Below, one piece after another: positions 57,291-64,000 of a stretch of 64,000 nt of DNA. Within the stretch, counting starts at the first letter, position 1, and each line of letters opens with the position of its first letter. The stretch is from Pascua guehoae. Lineage: Eukaryota; Basidiomycota; Tremellomycetes; Trichosporonales; Trichosporonaceae. The DNA is taken from the NCBI GenBank assembly GCA_001600415.1, contig BCJX01000022.1:179900-243899 (forward strand). Direction: 5' to 3'. The position numbers were made by a program, and so were the translations under genes. The notes under the pieces are model-generated. The model was not told where the DNA came from. It saw only the letters and a list, made by a program, of their open reading frames with translations, and did no database searches.

Positions 57291-59385
57291 AGGGCGCGTT
57301 TAAAAAGTCTATCCCAAGATACTGTCCCCAGTCCTTGTCGTGCGAACAAAGAAGTGACAAGTGGAGAATGTGACAAACGAGTAAAGAGGTCGAGGGAAAT
57401 GGGGGTTCAAGTGAGAAACCGAGGTGGTACTAATGGGCAACGAGGCAAGCGGCAAGCGGACAGACCGGACGAGGCGCCACCCCCTTTTCTTTGTCCGTTG
57501 TGGATCTGCATTTGTATCGGTACCGACCCCAGTTGGCCGCATTCCCTTGGCAAAGCGAGTGTCGATTGTCGCCGTTGCCGTTGTGGGCGGTGCAAGGCGT
57601 GCAAGGGGGGATCTAGATGGCTTGATACAAAAGAGGCACCCACTTGCGTACACACCACACGGCCAGTCGCAAAGCGCGCGAAAGGCGCAAAAGCCGGCGG
57701 CAGCAGGCAAGCAAGGGGGCGCGTGGCCGATCGCACAGACGAGAATACCATGGTGGATGGGTGGGTGGGTGGTGCGAATCGGCCTTGTCGCTAGTGGTCA
57801 CGGCGAATGAACCCATACCGCCATACCCTTGGGCCCAGGTCACTCACTAGCTCACTAGAGACCCCGCCCTGCCGCCGCCATGCCGAGCTGCCCGAGGGCC
57901 CTCTGGCACCGCCGCTACACCGCTGCACCGCTGCAAAGACACAGTTGGTCGTGCCGCCCGTCGCACGCGCCGAGGCTGGTCTTGTTTAGTCCGTCTTGCC
58001 CCCCGCGCGTTTCATCCAGTCGCTAGCTAGTCGCTGCTTGACGTAACAAACGCACTGCCGGATCGGTAGATTGCTCATCGCTTTGGCAGCGACGCGACTG
58101 GCCGCGGCGCGCAAGGCGACAGCGCGTGGGCACGTACGTACAAACCTGTACCTGTGCCTGCTGGCGGTGGGAATCCGACCAGTGCTGGTGCCGTGCATCC
58201 CTGCGCCGGTGCAGCGTATGCACCGCTTCACCGCTGCGTCCCTGGGTTTGCTTCGCTTCCTGCTTGCTGCACCGCTGCATGCGCGCTGCATGTGCATGTG
58301 CTGTGCTGCACCGTATTGCTTATTGTCGGTGTGGAGTGTGTTGGACGGACAGGGATCAGAACTCAAAGGTTGGCCCCGGTTCTTTGTGCCGCTCCTCGCC
58401 CCCCCGCGGGGGGTCGGTCGGGGCCCGGGTGCCTCAGATGCACGGCATGCACCGCATGCACGGGCCCTCTGGCCTCTGGCGCTATCGAGTGTCGAGTATG
58501 GAGGTGGAGGTGGAGGTGGATGGGCGTTTTGAGATCGCCGTCTGGAATGTTTGCGGGGCAATCACCTGCAGAGACCGGTGCATTTTGGGCCCATTCCTGT
58601 CCATTCCTGTGCTTGGCAGTGTACCCACGGCGTCACCGGCGTACCAGGCGCCCCACATGCAGTGCATTCATGCAATTGAGCCGACCAACATTGGGATCTA
58701 CTCCATCCCCTCTATCGGATCCAGGAAAGCATCATGCGCGAAATACGCTACGTCTGCACGCCAGTCTCCGTCTCTTTGGTCTCTCACTCGCTCCCTCGCT
58801 CCCTCGCTCCCTCCCTCGCGCCCTCGTGGACCTTGTGGACCTTGTCCCTCAAGGCACACCGCGGCCCGTGTTTGGGGCGTGACGGCAATGCCGTCCAGCG
58901 GCCAGCAGGCAGCAGGGCAGTTTACGCTGTTTGCTGGTGCCTGTACAGACTCCGTTGGGCGTTGCTGGTTCTGGACCGCCTTAATGCCTCCCTCGGTGCG
59001 GTGCATGCGCGCTGCAGCGTCTCGTGCTGTGCCAGCATGCCAGCCGAAATGCTGCCGTGTACATGTGTAGCTGCCGCCATGCACGACGAAACACGTGCCC
59101 CTGTGGACCTGGAGATCGGAAAGGTGGGTCTCCGGAGGCAGAGCTGTTGCGGTGATCGGTGAATGGCCATGGGCGAGCGCAATGCTGGTTGCCACCATGC
59201 CATTTCGGCTCCCGTCGTACTGGCGTCCAAGCCTACCTAAACGTACCGGCGTATCAGCGTACCAGCAGTGGGTCCTTGGGCACTGGTGCGGCACTTGGCA
59301 GTTCTCGCTTTGGCCCAACATGGCAGACTAGGTGGGACACATGCTCCTCACGCTGCGTGCAGCTTGGAGCGCGGAGCGAGTTGGC

Positions 59386-59454
59386 GACCACGAGCGCGAC
59401 CACGAGCGCGACCACGAGCGCGACCACGAGCGCGATCACGAGCGCGACCACGAG
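59386..59454. repeat. 12-bp minisatellite (GACCACGAGCGC), 5.75 copies
   Basis: Near-perfect tandem units with one T substitution in the fifth copy. The unit length is a multiple of three, so it keeps frames open (Asp-His-Glu-Arg on one frame), which explains part of the long open frames here. Confidence 0.92.
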
Positions 59455-60020
59455 GGGCATGTCACGCTGCACGCTAGTGCAGTGCCTTGTTGCCACCAGC
59501 GCTGGTGTCGGCGACGACTGGAGGCCAGTCGAGCCTGTCGACCAGTCGTCGATACGCGTGGCGTTGTGGCCGTGGATGGACGTGGACGAAAACAGCAACG
59601 GTGGTGCCAACCACGCGCGTTCCTGGGTACCTCTCTTTTCCGCCAGGCCGCCAGGCCACCAGCTACCAGGGAAAGGTAAGGGTGTACCTCGTTCCCGTCC
59701 AATGTCTCTGCGACTCGACCAGGCCGACCAGCTAGCCTGCTCGACCTCTCTGATATCTGAAACAGAGGGGTGCGAGCAGGCACAGTGTACCGTGTGGCTG
59801 GTGATTGGTGGCCACCACAGCGCACACCAATGGCCCACACTGCATTTCAACCGCGCGCACCTGGTGGCATTGCGCCGGCTGCGTGTGCCACGCCACTTCT
59901 AGACTCTGCTTACCGTTTCCGACCATCCAGGACCCTGGCCCGAGTTTCAACCTCCAAACTATCCTGGGCGAGGTTACGGCACCGCCCACCCACGACTCGG
60001 GGGCGACGAGGCTAGCCAGG

Positions 60021-60380
60021 CTCTGGATCGAGTGAACGAATGCTGGGTCAGGTCGATGCCTGCCCAGACTCCAGTTGGAGCAAGACTGGGACCAGGGAAT
60101 CCCTGGGGGACCACGAGCAGTGCGACCTCGATGGGCCCGATGCTGGCCGTGGTGCGTGCATGATGACTCTGGAGCAGGTCCGTGTACACGACGGGACAGG
60201 CTCGGTCGAGTGCTCGAATGCTGGTTCAGGTCGCCAGTTCAAGCAAGACTGGGACCCAGGGCATGCCAATGCCTGGGGGACCACGAGCAGTGCGACCTCG
60301 AGGCCCGATGGGCGATGGGCGTGGTGCGTGCAGCGCGTGCAGGATGACGCTGGGGCAACACAGCAGGCCCGTGTACATGA
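60021..60380. repeat. Two diverged direct repeats, about 160-bp offset
   Basis: The segments around 60081 and 60244 share CAAGACTGGGA, then CCTGGGGGACCACGAGCAG, TGCGACCTCGA and GGTGCGTGCA in the same order, with small insertions. Related GACTCGGGGGCGACG blocks lie at 59996 and 60384. Confidence 0.8.
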
Positions 60381-60824
60381 TGACTCGGGGGCGACGCAGC
60401 TAGCAGCTGGGTGCGTTCATGGTGACTCGGCAGAGGTCCGTGTGCGCATAACTCGGGGCGACAGAGCGTGGTTCGTCCATGATGATCCGGGACAGAGCAG
60501 GTGTGTGCATGATGACTCTGGGCGATGCTCCAGCTCTAGCTGGTGTGTCGGTGTAGCCCCGACGGTCTGGCCAGCTGCCAAGCTCGGCCGCTAGTAGCAC
60601 GGCCGCGGCAACAGACGATGGCGCAAGCCCAGTTGGCGTCGAGGAGCAGACTAGATTCTTGGCCAACGTGATTTTTAGCGTCGATCAACCGCACCTCGAC
60701 TCCCAGACGAGAGCCACCGGAGTCGTGTTACCCGGTGCTACACTCGGTGTTGTTGTCAGAGGCATGGCAGCATTCGCATCACGCTGGGTCAGGCACACCG
60801 ACCACTCTGCATCTGCACTGCCGC

Positions 60825-60978
60825 TGGCCACTTCCGTACAGATCAGCCAACGAGCCCACGCCAACTCTCCAGCAGCAAAACGCACTGCATCACGGACGCC
60901 GTGGCCACTTCCGTACAGATCAGCCAACGAGCCCACCGCCAACCCCAACAGCAAAACGCAGACACCTCGCCAAGCTGG
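60825..60978. repeat. Direct repeat, 77-bp period, two copies
   Basis: TGGCCACTTCCGTACAGATC begins at 60825 and again at 60902. Both are followed by AGCCAACGAGCCCAC and a CAGCAAAACGCA block. Confidence 0.88.
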
Positions 60979-61154
60979 ACCCAGAAGCAACCCCGCTAGA
61001 ACCAAGCCCGTTCCCAAGACTACTGTAGTGCTCACGCCAAGTCGGCCTGTGGCGTTCACGCGGGAGTGCCTCGACGGCACAACTGGCGTCGTGACGAGAG
61101 ATGGTGTAAGAACAGCTGCCGCCTCGATCGCGGGTAATGTTGAATGGTTATCTG

Positions 61155-61590
61155 AGGTCGCTTTGTGGTTGATGGTGTAGGGTAGGGGTGGACTCGAGCG
61201 CGGCAGGTCTACACTGGGCGTGGGAGCGGTGTCATAGCACCACCAAGCCGCGCTATCCATATGCCCAAGAGGTATCCTAAATGCCGCCGAGGGGGCATTT
61301 CGGCGGATTCGCTTCGTGAACATGTCGCTGGGAACGCGGGTGAGAGCGTGTACTATTACAAGCTGACCTGAAATGACACCATGTTCATCTCCCGAGGTCG
61401 CTTGGTGGTTGATGGTGTACGGGTAGCGGTGGATACTCTGCGGCAAGTTCTACTTCGCTGGGCGTGGGACCAGACCTGATTGACACCCGTCTTCATCTCT
61501 GGTCGCTTTCCGTGGTGGTTGACGGTGTGAGCGGTGGATGAGTGCGGGAAGCGCACTTCACCGGGCGTGGGAGCTGGCCTGATCCAATGA
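61155..61590. repeat. Three diverged copies of an 80-90 bp repeat
   Basis: Copies near 61157, 61397 and 61503 share GTCGCTT, TGGTTGATGGTGT (TGGTTGACGGTGT in the third), a CGGTGGA-like block and GGGCGTGGGA in the same order. Confidence 0.85.
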
Positions 61591-61974
61591 CACCATCTCA
61601 TCTCTGCTCATTGCTACAGCAAGTCCTATACGCCAACATGGCGCCATAACCGCAAATCTGCCATCGAGCCAAGCTCCCCTTCCACATGATCACCAGCAAC
61701 CATCGCAGACCTCGTGATTCAACGGCTCGGCTAGCAGGTGCGCCCGAGCCAATGACGCCAGGCTTGGCTGCGTTGACTGGGGTGGGGAGGGTGCGAGGGC
61801 GAGGGAGCGAGGGCGATGGTGAGAGGGCGAGGGTGCGAGGTGGGGTACGTGGTACATGTCGTCGGACTGGATACCCGCCGAGCTAGCGTCAACCTCAACT
61901 CTGCTCTCTGCAAACGTCCTCAAGATACCGCCACTCGCCCGCACGCTCAGGCACGATGTACGCCCAAAAAGGAG

Positions 61975-62071
61975 TGGACGAGTTAGGAATCGAACCAAAG
62001 ACCTCGACAATTGGGCGCAGGATGATCCACATCTTGCGAATGTCGCGCTCTACCAACTGAGCTACACGCCC
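61975..62071 (-). tRNA. tRNA-Ala(CGC) with intron
   Basis: The acceptor GGGCGTG faces CTCGTCC with the G3-U70 wobble pair that identifies alanine tRNAs. The D arm is GCTC/GAGC, and the anticodon stem CGACA/TGTCG encloses anticodon CGC. The T arm contains TTTGG-TTCGATT-CCTAA. A 24-nt intron follows base 37. Confidence 0.9.
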
Positions 62072-62299
62072 CACGACAATGTGCGCCGCCACGGGGACTG
62101 GCGTCGGTTCGGCGTCGCATTGTTGATCGGGCTGAGGTGAGTGTGGGGGTGAGGGGTTGAGGTATGCCTGGTCGATAATCTCGTCTCCAGCGTATAGGCA
62201 AACCTCAAGATCTGCCCAGATCTGCCCCTGACGTGCCCCAGACTTGCCCCAGCTGCCCCTAGTCCTAACATCCACGTCTCGAAAGCAAAAATCATGTTG

Positions 62300-62380
62300 T
62301 GGACGGGTTAGGAATCGAACCAAAGACCTCGTCAATTAGGGCTTGCTAATGACGCGCTCTACCAACTGAGCTACACGCCC
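62300..62380 (-). tRNA. tRNA-Ala(AGC) with 8-nt intron
   Basis: Almost the same sequence as the tRNA-Ala(CGC) 230 bp away, including the G3-U70 pair and the same T arm. The anticodon stem is CGTCA/TGACG with anticodon AGC and a very short intron of about 8 nt. Confidence 0.9.
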
Positions 62381-62713
62381 CACTACGGAGGGGACGCGGG
62401 CGGGAACGGGCGCGTGGGGGCTTCTCTCCGATGGGGCTTGAGTTTGCCTTGTACCGCTCTTGGTGGCACTGGTGTTGTCGGGTTCCAGCGCGAGCTGCGC
62501 CACCAACGAACCCTTGTCGTCGTACAAACCCCAGACCTAACCCTTCGCACACCTTGATCAATGATCGCGCTGCTGGACACGCGTGGCCTACCGCCTACGC
62601 CTCTGAGCTGTCATCCACGACACAATCGTCATCAGTGCTGGAATTTTTACCCGTATAACAAAAGGCCTTCGATGGCGTGAGCGGCCGGAGTTGGATTCAA
62701 ACACTCAGCAGTG
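62381..62713. other. Intergenic between tRNA genes
   Basis: No gene recognised. Confidence 0.4.
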
Positions 62714-62817
62714 ACATTGTTGGTGAAACGGTATCATGCGTCGTTGCCACTCTCTTCTTAATCATCATCAAGGACGTTGTCGTCGACGCGGCAGGGGTTC
62801 GACTCCCTTACAATGTA
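62714..62817 (+). tRNA. tRNA-Gly(GCC) with intron
   Basis: The acceptor ACATTGT pairs perfectly with ACAATGT and is followed by discriminator A. The anticodon stem is CGTCG/CGACG with loop TTGCCA (anticodon GCC), and the T arm is AGGGG-TTCGACT-CCCTT. The intron is about 33 nt. An A1-U72 first pair is unusual for tRNA-Gly, so confidence is a little lower. Confidence 0.75.
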
Positions 62818-64000
62818 CTCTCCTTTTGCTTACCGCAACGCCGGACTTGGGGGGCGTTTGGCGGCGGGGGGGGTGTGGTCTGGTCAAGGATGTCGGGTGG
62901 CAAACTCGTGGGTCTGACAACGGAGCTGGCGAAACCTCACCCGCGTGTGCCGACGATGTCGGAGACTGGATTTGGGACATGCACCGCCTCGCCAGCGTGC
63001 CACGCCGGCCCGCGGAACAATGCGACAAGGAACAAAATTGTGGGTCCACACCCGCCGAGCCTGCCATCACGCACACAGCCTGGGACGGAAGCTCGTCGGC
63101 ACAGGGTGGCTGCCTAGCAGCAGCACAGTCACCTGTGTAACCGCCACACGACAAACCTCTACTGCACAGACAGCGTCAAAAGGAACGAGAAAGGCCCGCG
63201 CCATGCCCAGGCAGGCAGTTGCTGAGCTGCCAGACGTGCAGGCCTTGCAAGAGTCGGCAAGTCTCGCCGTGCGCCATTTCTCGTTCCTCTTTGACACCCT
63301 CTGCAGGCCCCTGCGCCACGACGAGCCGCAACAGCCTTGGATGAAAGGCGCAGGGATGCCGAAGTACAGTGCATGTCAAAATGGAACGTGAGGGGCGCAG
63401 GGATGCTAGCATACTGCTCTGAGGTGCTGCTGAGATGAGCGTTGGGGGGGGGGGGGGGCGCCAGACACATCTCACCCTGGGCCACTAACGTTCCTTTTTG
63501 GCATACACTGTATGTGGCTGTTCACGTCAAGATCAGTGGTGACAGCCACCGGTCGGGTTACTCTAACCGTGCGCCACTGACCGCCCTTTTGTCAGAAGCT
63601 GTGCTGTGCTTGAGAGTCTGCACCCCAATAATTACAGTGTGTGCCAAAGGGAGCGGCCCAGGGATGCCGTAGCATGCTTGTCGAAGGTGCTGCGAAGATT
63701 GGCGTTTGGCAGTGCGAGACAATATCACCCTTCGCCACTCACGTTCCTTTCGACAGACAAGAGTTGGACAGGCTGTGATAGAAATTCTTTGGGGCAGGTT
63801 GCCACTAACAAGACACCCACATTCACCTCCGTGGTAGCAGAGTCGCCGCATGCCCGTGTCCTCGCTCCACGACGAACCTGTCAGTCCCTGCGGCACGCGG
63901 CCGCCAACCTTTAGGTGCACAATGGCCCTCGTAAAGGTTCGCGCTGTGCCCCACTGAGCACAAGACATTATCGCAGAGGTTTTGGTCAAAAATCCCTGTC
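62818..64000. other. Intergenic to right window edge
   Basis: No gene recognised; holds a diverged repeat (63396 and 63652) and a run of 15 G at 63444-63458. Confidence 0.5.
63396..63755. repeat. Two diverged ~100-bp direct repeats
   Basis: Copies starting near 63396 and 63652 share CAGGGATGC, GTAGCAT/CTAGCAT, AGGTGCTGC, then TCACCC, GCCACT and ACGTTCCTTT in order. A partial third copy begins near 63350. Confidence 0.8.

Larger units (their letters stand above)
57183..61974. other. Gene-poor, repeat-rich region, 4.8 kb
   Basis: No protein gene is supported. Many long open frames exist on both strands because of high GC, but they lack motifs and overlap each other. The region holds a TCGAGG repeat, a 12-bp minisatellite and three sets of diverged direct repeats, listed separately. 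Confidence 0.5.

Noticed and set aside
58126..59070. Long plus-strand open frame in the repeat-rich region
   Set aside because: Cys/Arg/Pro-rich translation without motifs, and overlapped by open frames in other frames and on the other strand.
60685..61446. Minus-strand open frame of 253 codons with repeated YPYTINH-like peptides
   Set aside because: The peptide repetition comes from the DNA repeats at 61155-61590; no recognisable domain and a leader-less start.
1..64000. Transposons, CRISPR arrays, rRNA genes and viral insertions
   Set aside because: No reverse transcriptase, transposase, integrase, regular spacer array, rRNA or viral-like protein was recognised.

Overview
The window looks like chromosomal DNA of a basidiomycete yeast, most likely a Tremellomycete close to Trichosporonales. 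The evidence is GC-rich coding sequence, genes split by many introns of about 40-60 bp with GTGAGT/GTAAGT donors and CTAAC/CTGAC branch sites, tRNA genes that all carry introns, and typical fungal families: Zn2Cys6 regulator, chitin deacetylase, NAT purine permease, ferric reductase, DUF4246 and a priA-like secreted protein. The species is an inference; no marker gene fixes it.

Layout. 1-7 kb holds two tandem paralogous F-box genes, the first apparently decayed (1111-3079) and the second intact (4634-6922), with intron-bearing tRNA-Arg and tRNA-Glu genes between them. 7-25 kb holds a Tfc7-like histidine phosphatase (7462-9507), an alpha/beta hydrolase, a xylose-reductase-type aldo-keto reductase, a GPI-type chitin deacetylase, a DUF1275-like membrane protein, a metallo-beta-lactamase-fold hydrolase and another F-box-like gene. 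25-31.7 kb holds a small cysteine-rich secreted protein, an MCT-type MFS transporter, an NAD(P)-dependent epimerase/dehydratase and a GFA-family protein.

31.8-41 kb groups a uric acid/xanthine-type permease, a 2-oxoglutarate/Fe(II) oxygenase and a Zn2Cys6 transcription factor, possibly a small nucleobase or related nutrient-use neighbourhood (inference from adjacency). 41-57 kb holds a DUF4246 protein with a long acidic tract, two secreted proteins (one GPI-like, one priA-like), a deaminase with an N-terminal hydrophobic leader, a ferric reductase, and tRNA-Lys, tRNA-Asn and a second, possibly damaged tRNA-Lys.

57.2-64 kb contains no protein gene that I can support. It is rich in diverged direct repeats and a 12-bp minisatellite and carries three intron-bearing tRNA genes (two Ala, one Gly). 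Exon boundaries were set by reading splice signals and frame by hand; spliced lengths were checked to be multiples of three except where stated. I found no clear new multi-gene system. The best leads are the decaying F-box duplicate, the Tfc7-like protein, the permease/oxygenase/regulator neighbourhood, the secreted cysteine-rich protein, the tRNA-Asn-derived palindrome and the repeat-rich right end.
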